The notes below the pieces were generated by a model. It had not been told where the DNA came from. It did not search any database and worked only from the letters and a program-made list of their open reading frames with translations. A DNA stretch of 11,809 bases from JBBIVB01 sp964567515 (GTDB taxonomy: Bacteria > Patescibacteriota > Patescibacteriia > Veblenbacterales > UBA10138): assembly GCA_964567515.1 (NCBI GenBank), contig CAZMMW010000023.1, forward strand, positions 1-11,809. Reading direction: 5' to 3'. The position numbers and the translations under genes are program-made. Shown here piece after piece: positions 7,065 to 11,809 of the stretch (positions within the stretch are counted from its first letter, which is position 1; the number at the start of each line of letters is the position of its first letter).

Positions 7065-9682
7065 ATTTTAGTCCTTTGTTTAACGATCCGGCTGACACCA
7101 AAATTTGGTATGGCAACGCGACTACCTATGCTAGGTCTTCTGGTAGTGGTCCGTATTTTGTTGATTGGGCAATCCCTAAGAGTCAATTAAGTGGCACTGG
7201 AATTACACTTAATACGACAAAATTCTTTGCTACTTCGCAAAATTCCAATAATTATAATAAAGATCACCTAAATTGTTATGAGGTGAGTGCTGATGTAATG
7301 ATTACCAAAACTGATAATCCCGATCCAGTTGCTTTAGGTGGCAGTTTGACATATACTATTACAGTTTCTAATAATGGGCCAGAACCGGCTACCGGAGTGA
7401 CAGTAACTGATGCATTGCCCGGTAATGTTACTTATGTATCGGATGATGGTGCGGGGGCATATAATTCTAGTACAGGTGTTTGGACAGTAGGTTCACTGGC
7501 CATTAGTGCTAGCGCAATCCTTAATATTACCGTGACAGTAAACTCCGGTACGTCTGTTAGTAATACAGCTACAGTTACTGCAACCACTACGGATCCTAAT
7601 ACTGCTAATAATAGTGCCACAAGCACCACCATAGTTAATACCCCAGTCAATACTGCGCCGGTTTTGGGTGCTATTGGCAACAAGACAGTTAATGAACTTA
7701 CATTGCTTACTTTTACCGCTACCGCCACTGATGATGGTTTGCCAAGTGGGGTTTTAATTTATTCTTTAACTGGTACAACAGTTCCAGCCGGCGCTTCCAT
7801 AAATCCTGCCACAGGAGATTTTACTTGGACTCCAACCGAAGCTCAAGGTCCAGGATCATATCCAGTAACAATTCAAGTTTCTGATGGCTCTTTAACTGAT
7901 TCAGAAACTATTACCGTGACAGTGAACGAAGTTAACGTGGTTCCGGTAGCTTCGGATGTAACTACTTCCACACACCAAAATACTTCCAAAGATATTACTT
8001 TACCAGCTACTGATTCTGATATTCCAGTTCAAACTTTAACTTTCTCTATAGTTGTTGGTCCGTTTCATGGTTCGGTCGGTGCAGTAGTTGGCAATCAAGT
8101 GACTTATACTCCAGATTCTAATTATAATGGTCCAGACAGTTTTACTTTTAAAGCCAATGACGGCGTGGTAGATAGCAATATCGCTACGGTGAATATTTCA
8201 GTAAGCAATGACGCCCCAGTTCTTAATTCAATTGGTGATAAAACAGTGGATGAATTAACTTTGTTAACTTTTACTGCCACTGCTTCTGATCCTAATTCAG
8301 ATCCTTTAACCCTTTCTTTAGCTGCCGGTGCTCCAGCTGGTGCTTCTATAAATCCTGCCACTGGCGTCTTTACTTGGACTCCAGATGAAGCTCAAGGCCC
8401 AGGAGTATATCCTGTAACTATCCAAGTTACTGATGGCGCTTTAACTGATTCAGAAACCATTAATATTACAGTGAACGAAGTTAATCTAGCGCCCCAAGCT
8501 TCAGATCAGTCAGTAACTACTGACGAAGATAATCCAGTAACTGTGACTATGTCAGCTTCGGACTCGGATATTCCAGTTCAGGCTTTAACCTACAGCATAG
8601 TTACTTCACCTACCAATGGCACTTTAGGTTCAGTGGCAGGTAATCAAGTTACTTATACTCCTAATGCCAATTACAATGGTCCGGATTTTTTTACTTTTAA
8701 AGCTAATGATGGTGTAACTGACAGCGCTCCAGCAACAGTATCTATTACTGTTAATGGGGTGAATGATCCTCCAACAGTTATTTTAGTTGGTGCTAATCCA
8801 ATTAGTTTAACTCAAGGCAACACTTTTACCGATCCTGGCGCAACAGGAAACGATTTAGAAGACGGCCCTTTAACGCCAGTGGTTACTGGTACGGTGGATA
8901 CTAATACAGTAGGCACTTATATTTTAACTTATACCGTTACAGATTATGGTGGTTTAACTGCCCAAGTAACTCGTACGGTGAATGTTAACTCTAGCGGCGG
9001 CGGTGGCGGCGGTGGAGGGGGAGGTGGTGGTTTTATTTGTTCAACCCCGACTCCGGGATCAGTGAGTGTAAATTATACTGGTGATCCAGCTACTGGAGTA
9101 GTAACGCTTAATTTTACTTATCCTATCAGCGTTACTCAGATAGCTGTTAGCAATACCGCGGATTTCACTGGTGTTAATTTTGAGCCGGTAGCGGCCAGTA
9201 AGAGTTGGGCTTTACCTTCTAGCACAGGGGCATATACTGTTTATGTTAAATTCCGTGAGTCTAATGGCTGTACCGCAGAAAAGAATATTACGGTAGGAAC
9301 TGGTACGCCGCAGGTTTTAGGGGTTACTAGTACTATACCACCTGTAGGTAAAGTCTTGGGCGTTAGTACTTGTGGTATTTATCTGAATGATTATATCAAA
9401 TATGGTAGCAAAAATAATAAAGATGAGGTTAAGAAGTTGCAAGAGTTTTTGAATAACGAGTTGGGAATAAAACTACCACTTACTGGGGTTTATGGATTAC
9501 AAACCAAAGCCGCAGTGGGCAAATTTCAGTTAAAGTATTCAGATGAGATTTTAAAACCTTGGATACCTTATGGTTTGTCTAATAAGCAGACGCCAACCGG
9601 ATATGTTTATAAGACGACTAAGCGTTGGATTAATATGATAAAGTGTCCAGAATTGAATTTGTCAATGCCACAATTGCCGTAA
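7046..9682 (+). CDS. Secreted surface protein, main part: DUF11, Ig-like repeats, peptidoglycan-binding-like C-terminus
   Basis: Continuation of the gene starting at 6648; together about 1,011 residues, numbered here as one fused protein. Order of domains: the end of the N-terminal domain (to about 210); a DUF11 domain at about 214-330 (VMITKTDNPDPVALGGSLTYT); two copies of a cadherin/He_PIG-like plus Big_9/VCBS-like pair (about 335-520 and 521-706); an Ig-like domain resembling DUF5011 (about 707-783, GNTFTDPGATGNDLEDG); twelve glycines (784-795); a small beta domain; and a C-terminal module (about 909-985, DEVKKLQEFLNNELGI, TKAAVGKFQLKY) with the PG_binding_1 pattern. No C-terminal membrane helix or sortase motif is visible, so wall attachment would be through that last module. 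A stalk-like adhesin or envelope protein is the likely role. No start codon with a ribosome site serves this part alone; an ATG at 6938 would give out-of-frame residues over the N-terminal part. Confidence 0.88.
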   Translation, partial: PPGTAVDFSPLFNDPADTKIWYGNATTYARSSGSGPYFVDWAIPKSQLSGTGITLNTTKFFATSQNSNNYNKDHLNCYEVSADVMITKTDNPDPVALGGSLTYTITVSNNGPEPATGVTVTDALPGNVTYVSDDGAGAYNSSTGVWTVGSLAISASAILNITVTVNSGTSVSNTATVTATTTDPNTANNSATSTTIVNTPVNTAPVLGAIGNKTVNELTLLTFTATATDDGLPSGVLIYSLTGTTVPAGASINPATGDFTWTPTEAQGPGSYPVTIQVSDGSLTDSETITVTVNEVNVVPVASDVTTSTHQNTSKDITLPATDSDIPVQTLTFSIVVGPFHGSVGAVVGNQVTYTPDSNYNGPDSFTFKANDGVVDSNIATVNISVSNDAPVLNSIGDKTVDELTLLTFTATASDPNSDPLTLSLAAGAPAGASINPATGVFTWTPDEAQGPGVYPVTIQVTDGALTDSETINITVNEVNLAPQASDQSVTTDEDNPVTVTMSASDSDIPVQALTYSIVTSPTNGTLGSVAGNQVTYTPNANYNGPDFFTFKANDGVTDSAPATVSITVNGVNDPPTVILVGANPISLTQGNTFTDPGATGNDLEDGPLTPVVTGTVDTNTVGTYILTYTVTDYGGLTAQVTRTVNVNSSGGGGGGGGGGGGFICSTPTPGSVSVNYTGDPATGVVTLNFTYPISVTQIAVSNTADFTGVNFEPVAASKSWALPSSTGAYTVYVKFRESNGCTAEKNITVGTGTPQVLGVTSTIPPVGKVLGVSTCGIYLNDYIKYGSKNNKDEVKKLQEFLNNELGIKLPLTGVYGLQTKAAVGKFQLKYSDEILKPWIPYGLSNKQTPTGYVYKTTKRWINMIKCPELNLSMPQLP
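7649..8206 (+). repeat. Tandem protein-coding repeat, copy 1 (186 codons)
   Basis: Begins NTAPVLGAIGNKTV and contains an He_PIG/cadherin-like domain (INPATGDFTWTPTEAQGPG) then a Big_9-like domain (GNQVTYTPDSNYNGPDSFTF). Copy 2 starts exactly 558 bases later with NDAPVLNSIGDKTV. Copy 1 is 3 codons longer in its first domain. Confidence 0.85.
8207..8764 (+). repeat. Tandem protein-coding repeat, copy 2
   Basis: Same two-domain order as copy 1 with close matches (INPATGVFTWTPDEAQGPG, GNQVTYTPNANYNGPDFFTF). DNA identity is highest around 7801-7910 and 8350-8460, so the unit was duplicated within this gene and then diverged. The right boundary is approximate. Confidence 0.82.
8996..9031 (+). repeat. 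Twelve-glycine codon run (flexible linker)
   Basis: Twelve consecutive GGN codons using all four bases at the third position, so it is not a pure trinucleotide repeat. It separates the Ig-like stalk from the C-terminal part. Such poly-glycine linkers are familiar in secreted proteins of candidate-phylum bacteria. It could still vary in length by slippage. Confidence 0.8.
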
Positions 9683-9703
9683 AAGTATAAAAAATTGAAA
9701 TTG

Positions 9704-9740
9704 AACCCGTCCCGATATATATCGGGACGGGTTTTAATTT
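9704..9740 (+). terminator. Rho-independent terminator of the surface-protein gene
   Basis: Perfect 15-base inverted repeat (AACCCGTCCCGATAT at 9704-9718 and its complement at 9719-9733), with a GC-rich lower stem, followed by TTAATTT. It lies 21 bases after the stop codon at 9680-9682. The minus strand also has a T-rich run after the stem, so it may work in both directions. Confidence 0.9.
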
Positions 9741-9743
9741 CCC

Positions 9744-9752
9744 TGTGGATAA
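9744..9752 (-). promoter_or_regulatory. DnaA-box match
   Basis: TGTGGATAA on the + strand is the exact complement of the consensus DnaA box TTATCCACA. It is a single copy, 7 bases upstream of the -35 box of the next promoter. No cluster of boxes or AT-rich unwinding region is present, so this is not an origin. It could be a DnaA-responsive promoter site or chance. Confidence 0.4.
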
Positions 9753-9759
9753 CTAGCTC

Positions 9760-9787
9760 TTGACTAGTAATTTAGGTATGCTATTAT
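9760..9787 (+). promoter_or_regulatory. Sigma-70-type promoter with extended -10
   Basis: The -35 box TTGACT (9760-9765), a 16-base spacer and the -10 box TATTAT (9782-9787), preceded by TG one base away (9779-9780), give an extended -10. The start of transcription would be near 9794. It drives the hairpin RNA at 9826-9871 and, if read through, uppP. Confidence 0.75.
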
Positions 9788-9825
9788 TAAATCAGTTCTT
9801 AAAAACAAAATGCAAAAAATTTTTC

Positions 9826-9880
9826 AGACCCGGGACATAATCAACATAATTTGATTTAATATCCCGGGTCTTCTCTTATA
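9826..9880 (+). ncRNA. Hairpin in the uppP leader: small RNA or attenuator
   Basis: AGACCCGGGA (9826-9835) pairs perfectly with TCCCGGGTCT (9862-9871), and a nested AATCAA/TTGATT stem (9839-9844 and 9851-9856) fills the loop. The pyrimidine-rich TTCTCTTATAT follows. Starting from the promoter at 9760-9787 this gives an RNA of about 85 bases. It may be an independent small RNA ended by this hairpin, or a leader that attenuates uppP. I recognise no known RNA family. Confidence 0.45.
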
Positions 9881-9937
9881 TAAAACAACTAAATAATCTT
9901 TGGTTAAAGCAATAGGCTGTGGTATTTTTATAGTATT

Positions 9938-10717
9938 ATGTTAAGTTGGTGGCAAGCGGTAATTTTGGGTATAGTGGAGGGTATTACTGAATTTCTACCC
10001 ATCTCTTCTACTGGGCATTTAATTTTAGCAGGTCACCTTCTGCATATTAGCAGCAGCGAGTTTTATAAAACCTTTGAGATTTTTATACAACTGGGAGCCA
10101 TTGGAGCGGTGGTTTTGCTATATTGGCGCCAATTTTTTAATTATCAACTGCTGTTTCGTTTGTTGGTGGCTTTTTTACCCACAGCCATTTTAGGCTTGAT
10201 TTTTTATTCCTTGATTAAGAAATATTTATTGGGTAACTGGTTGGTGGTTGTTAGTTCATTGTTTTTAGGCGGTATATTCTTATGGTGGTTTGAGAAAAGA
10301 TATCAAACTACTTCTACGATTAATAATTTAACTGATATCACTTTAAAGCAAGCTTGTTTAATCGGGTTTTTTCAAACTATTGCTTTTGTTCCCGGTGTTT
10401 CGCGAGCAGCAGCTACTATTATTGGCGGTTTAATTTTAGGTTTAAAGCGCCAAGTAATAGTAGAATTTTCTTTTTTATTAGCCGTACCAACTATGTTAGC
10501 AGCCAGTGTGTTAGATTTATATAAAAGTCAGTTAAATTTTACTAATGTTGAGATAACTAATCTGGCAATAGGTTTTATAGTAGCTCTGATCACGGCGGTT
10601 CTAGTTATTAGATGGCTGCTGAATTTTATTCAACGCAAAAATTTTATACCCTTTGCTTGGTACAGGATGGCGGTGGCGATAATATTTATATTGATATTTT
10701 TCTTTTACACTAACTGA
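9938..10717 (+). CDS. uppP: Undecaprenyl-diphosphate phosphatase UppP (BacA family)
   Basis: Integral membrane phosphatase that converts undecaprenyl diphosphate to the monophosphate, recycling the lipid carrier for peptidoglycan and other envelope polymers; overproduction in other bacteria gives bacitracin resistance. Its 259 residues are near family length and mostly hydrophobic. Both active-site motifs are present: EGITEFLPISSTGH at 14-27 and PGVSRAAAT at 152-160, with the key Glu, Ser, His and Arg residues kept (E14, E18, S24, H27, R156). In the second motif the usual Ser-Gly after Arg is Ala-Ala. No Shine-Dalgarno is visible before the ATG; the leader of about 145 bases carries a strong hairpin. 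Its 3' end overlaps the convergent gene by 8 bases, and no terminator lies between them. Confidence 0.95.
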   Translation: MLSWWQAVILGIVEGITEFLPISSTGHLILAGHLLHISSSEFYKTFEIFIQLGAIGAVVLLYWRQFFNYQLLFRLLVAFLPTAILGLIFYSLIKKYLLGNWLVVVSSLFLGGIFLWWFEKRYQTTSTINNLTDITLKQACLIGFFQTIAFVPGVSRAAATIIGGLILGLKRQVIVEFSFLLAVPTMLAASVLDLYKSQLNFTNVEITNLAIGFIVALITAVLVIRWLLNFIQRKNFIPFAWYRMAVAIIFILIFFFYTN

Positions 10718-11168
10718 TGAGCATTAGCCACAAAGCAGTTAAGGCAAAGGTTTGCACTACCATACCTTCAGGCCAGCTGATTTTGTGCCCGGGAATGTTA
10801 TGGATAGCTTCATGATAGTAGGCGAATGATTTAAGCCAAGGCGCGCGGGTTAACATATAAACGCCTTGCATAATATCAGGCAAAATAGATCCTAAGATAG
10901 CTAAAATAATAACCCCTAGGGAAATTTGCGGTTCAATACTAAGATAAAGTAGTGTAAATAATAACATAATAGCCCCGTCAATTACAGTGGCGCCCATTAA
11001 ACGCCTAAAACCTTTGCTGGGTGTTTTGCCTTCAGTTAGATGTTCATCGCCGTGTGGTACGAAATCTAAAATCAGATGTGACAAGAATCCTCCTATTAAA
11101 GCAGCTAGAGGATTAGGAATTAATTTAGCTATTAATAACCCTGCCGCACTATGCACTGTTAGATACAT
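10710..11168 (-). CDS. Small His/Asp-rich membrane protein of unknown function
   Basis: I do not recognise this 152-residue protein with certainty. It has about four hydrophobic segments (8-34, 60-77, 84-105 and 135-152). Conserved-looking polar residues sit at membrane edges: H6, H31, D35, H39 and D41 (SHLILDFVPHGDEH), D64, D98 (LPDIMQG), and H119 and H123 (YYHEAIHN). This pattern of His and Asp near helix ends recalls YdjM-type membrane-bound metal-dependent hydrolases, so a metal-dependent membrane enzyme is a reasonable guess and no more. It has its own extended -10 promoter about 37 bases upstream and no clear Shine-Dalgarno. It converges on uppP with an 8-base overlap of the two 3' ends, so the transcripts must be partly antisense to each other. 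Confidence 0.75.
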   Translation of the reverse strand: MYLTVHSAAGLLIAKLIPNPLAALIGGFLSHLILDFVPHGDEHLTEGKTPSKGFRRLMGATVIDGAIMLLFTLLYLSIEPQISLGVIILAILGSILPDIMQGVYMLTRAPWLKSFAYYHEAIHNIPGHKISWPEGMVVQTFALTALWLMLIS

Positions 11169-11204
11169 ATATAATTTGTAATTTAGAAATTAGGAACTAA
11201 AGTC

Positions 11205-11233
11205 ATTATAACACCTATGTAAAACAAAAAGAA
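11205..11233 (-). promoter_or_regulatory. Extended -10 promoter of the small membrane-protein gene
   Basis: On the minus strand TGTTATAAT (11213 to 11205) is a perfect extended -10. The sequence 17 bases upstream is TTCTTT (11233 to 11228), a poor -35. The start of transcription would be near 11198, a leader of about 30 bases. The -35 area lies within the terminator of the upstream minus-strand gene. Confidence 0.6.
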
Positions 11234-11257
11234 GCTCTCATTAGAACCCCTTTTTGT
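11216..11257 (-). terminator. Rho-independent terminator of the DUF378 gene
   Basis: On the minus strand ACAAAAAG GGGTTCT and AGAGCTT CTTTTTGT pair over 15 positions, several of them G-U, with the 4-base loop AATG, followed by TTTT. It starts 17 bases after the DUF378 stop codon. The + strand version has A-C mismatches in place of the G-U pairs, so the hairpin is specific to the minus-strand transcript. Confidence 0.75.
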
Positions 11258-11273
11258 TGAATAAGATAAATAA

Positions 11274-11522
11274 TTACATGCCAGCTGGTTTTTGCAATTC
11301 GTCTTTTTTACAATGTGAACAATATTTACCATGAGTAACTAGTTCATAAATAGCTGCCACTCCAACTAGAATGTAAATAAGTTTAGAAATAGATTGATCC
11401 ATGCCGCCAAACAAACCCCCTATTTCCCAATTAAATAAAGCCAGAACCAACCAATTTAAGCCGCCTATGATTATTAGGATAAAAGCGATATAATGAAGGT
11501 TTTTATTACAACAATTGACCAT
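11274..11522 (-). CDS. DUF378 family small membrane protein
   Basis: An 82-residue protein with two hydrophobic helices (about 10-30 and 45-64), matching DUF378: IIIGGLNWLVLALF in the first and ILVGVAAIYELVTH in the second. The start is set at 11522 by an excellent Shine-Dalgarno (AAGGAGGTGA) 5 bases upstream; an in-frame ATG at 11591 would add 23 residues that cover the promoter and is rejected. Two cysteine pairs (C4-C5 and C68-x-x-C71, in KYCSHCKK) bracket the membrane segment and could bind a metal or form disulfides; the family function is unknown. The gene stands alone with its own promoter and terminator, and one of only two clear Shine-Dalgarno sites in the window, suggesting strong expression. 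The membrane location is well supported. Confidence 0.88.
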   Translation of the reverse strand: MVNCCNKNLHYIAFILIIIGGLNWLVLALFNWEIGGLFGGMDQSISKLIYILVGVAAIYELVTHGKYCSHCKKDELQKPAGM

Positions 11523-11526
11523 AATT

Positions 11527-11536
11527 TCACCTCCTT
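11527..11536 (-). promoter_or_regulatory. Strong Shine-Dalgarno that fixes the DUF378 start
   Basis: AAGGAGGTGA on the minus strand is a near-perfect match to the 16S anti-Shine-Dalgarno and lies 4 bases from the ATG at 11522. It settles the short start over the longer in-frame one. Confidence 0.85.
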
Positions 11537-11555
11537 TTTGAGTAGTTGCAAATTG

Positions 11556-11583
11556 ATTATAACATAAATTAAGCTGATTCAAA
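11556..11583 (-). promoter_or_regulatory. Extended -10 promoter of the DUF378 gene
   Basis: TGTTATAAT (11564 to 11556, minus strand) is the same extended -10 as in the next minus-strand gene. Upstream, TTGAAT with a 15-base spacer or TTTGAA with 16 bases may serve as a weak -35. The start of transcription would be near 11549, inside the longer alternative reading frame. Confidence 0.65.
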
Positions 11584-11584
11584 G

Positions 11585-11601
11585 TTATCAAGACTTGATA
11601 A
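11585..11601. promoter_or_regulatory. Perfect palindrome between divergent promoters (possible operator)
   Basis: TTATCAAG-A-CTTGATAA has perfect 8-base arms. It lies just upstream of the DUF378 promoter, and its right arm contains the -35 box (TTGATA) of the + strand promoter reading into the tRNA region. It is also followed by TTTTTGTT, but no + strand gene precedes it, so a terminator role is less likely than a protein-binding site. Confidence 0.45.
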
Positions 11602-11623
11602 TTTTTGTTAAATAAATTATAGT
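11595..11623 (+). promoter_or_regulatory. Promoter for the tRNA region
   Basis: TTGATA (11595-11600), a 17-base spacer and TATAGT (11618-11623) form a good sigma-70-type promoter. Transcription would begin near 11630, about 128 bases before the tRNA 5' end and just before the tRNA-like repeat at 11643. Confidence 0.6.
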
Positions 11624-11642
11624 AAAAAAGCTTATTTAGTGC

Positions 11643-11656
11643 GACGCGGGGTAGAG
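11643..11656 (+). repeat. Copy of the initiator-tRNA 5' end (GACGCGGGGTAGAG), 113 bases upstream
   Basis: The 14 bases GACGCGGGGTAGAG occur here and at 11756-11769, where they are the first 12 bases of the tRNA and the 2 bases before it. After the match, GAG and CTC could still form a D-arm-like stem (to about 11670), but there is no CAT anticodon arm and no T-arm. It is best read as a partial duplicate or remnant of a tRNA gene. Confidence 0.6.
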
Positions 11657-11737
11657 CCAGTAAAACCTCGTTAAGCTCCGTACGGGCTAAATGGGCTAGT
11701 AAAGGCTTTATTTATCACAACTTGTCGTCTAGGTAGA

Positions 11738-11753
11738 GTAAAGCAAACTTTAC
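11738..11753 (+). other. Small hairpin just before the tRNA
   Basis: GTAAAG and CTTTAC form a 6-bp stem with the loop CAAA, ending 4 bases before the mature tRNA 5' end. It may be a structure in the precursor near the RNase P cleavage site. Confidence 0.35.
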
Positions 11754-11757
11754 GTGA

Positions 11758-11809
11758 CGCGGGGTAGAGAAGTGGCATCTCGCCAGGCCCATAACCTGGA
11801 GATCGTGGG
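11758..11809 (+). tRNA. Initiator tRNA-Met (CAT), 3' part beyond the window
   Basis: The sequence starts CGCGGGGTAGAG, the usual 5' end of bacterial initiator tRNA. The D-arm is GAGA/TCTC with GG in its loop; the anticodon stem is CCAGG/CCTGG (11783-11787 and 11795-11799) with the loop CCCATAA and the CAT anticodon at 11790-11792; the variable loop is AGATC. The window ends in the T-arm, so the unpaired C1-A72 typical of initiators cannot be checked. Odd points: position 33 is C instead of the nearly universal U, and the lowest three anticodon-stem pairs are A-U, G-C, G-C, not three G-C. Isoleucine tRNA with a modified C34 is less likely given the 5' end. Confidence 0.85.

Noticed and set aside
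9741..9790. Replication origin suggested by the DnaA box
   Set aside because: Only one box is present, with no box cluster and no dnaA, dnaN or rpmH genes nearby.
10987..11181. Small + strand reading frame opposite the membrane-protein gene
   Set aside because: It is antisense to a gene with a plausible membrane protein and its own promoter. It has no Shine-Dalgarno and a composition unlike a protein.
11523..11591. Longer start of the DUF378 gene at 11591
   Set aside because: The extra 23 residues cover the extended -10 promoter and the Shine-Dalgarno, and the domain begins at the internal Met.
1..11809. CRISPR array, insertion sequence or prophage genes
   Set aside because: I saw no regularly spaced short direct repeats, no transposase or integrase reading frame, and no phage-type proteins. 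The only repeats are the in-gene domain duplication, the glycine run and the tRNA 5' copy.

Overview
The window is AT-rich and reads as a chromosome fragment of a Candidate Phyla Radiation (Patescibacteria) bacterium. That placement is an inference. It rests on a compact type IV pilus operon with PilX-type minor pilins, a secreted protein joining DUF11 and Ig-like modules to a poly-glycine linker and a peptidoglycan-binding-like C-terminus, a small DUF378 membrane protein, and sparse Shine-Dalgarno sites. TGA ends at least two genes (the second minor pilin and uppP), so UGA is not recoded as glycine as it is in SR1/Gracilibacteria. I cannot name a lower taxon.

Bases 21-6447, + strand: one operon with gaps of 3-8 bases or short overlaps. 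It encodes the assembly ATPase PilB, the platform protein PilC, three minor pilins (GspH/FimT-, PilV/GspI- and PilW/GspJ-like) and a 634-residue PilX-like protein carrying an extra beta-sandwich module. Major pilin, PilT, PilD and PilMNOPQ genes are not in the window. The set looks like the motor plus a priming or tip complex.

Bases 6448-9740, + strand: a leader region with a palindrome, a TTGACA box and two Shine-Dalgarno sequences, one of them in a hairpin loop. It is followed by a large secreted surface protein of about 1,011 residues, interrupted by a -1 frameshift at a run of six C (7045-7050). The protein contains a tandem duplication of a roughly 186-residue two-domain unit. A strong perfect-stem terminator closes the unit.

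Bases 9741-11809: a DnaA-box match and an extended -10 promoter precede a transcribed hairpin (small RNA or attenuator) and uppP, the undecaprenyl-diphosphate phosphatase. Convergent to uppP lie two minus-strand genes: an unrecognised His/Asp-rich membrane protein and a DUF378 protein, each with an extended -10 promoter, the second with a rho-independent terminator. The right edge holds a divergent promoter with a palindrome, a 14-base copy of the tRNA 5' end, and an initiator tRNA cut by the window edge, which has an unusual C at position 33.

Functionally the window is about the cell envelope: a pilus with an unusual minor pilin that may be an adhesin, a wall-associated Ig-repeat protein that may be switched by a frameshift, and the lipid-carrier recycling needed for wall synthesis.
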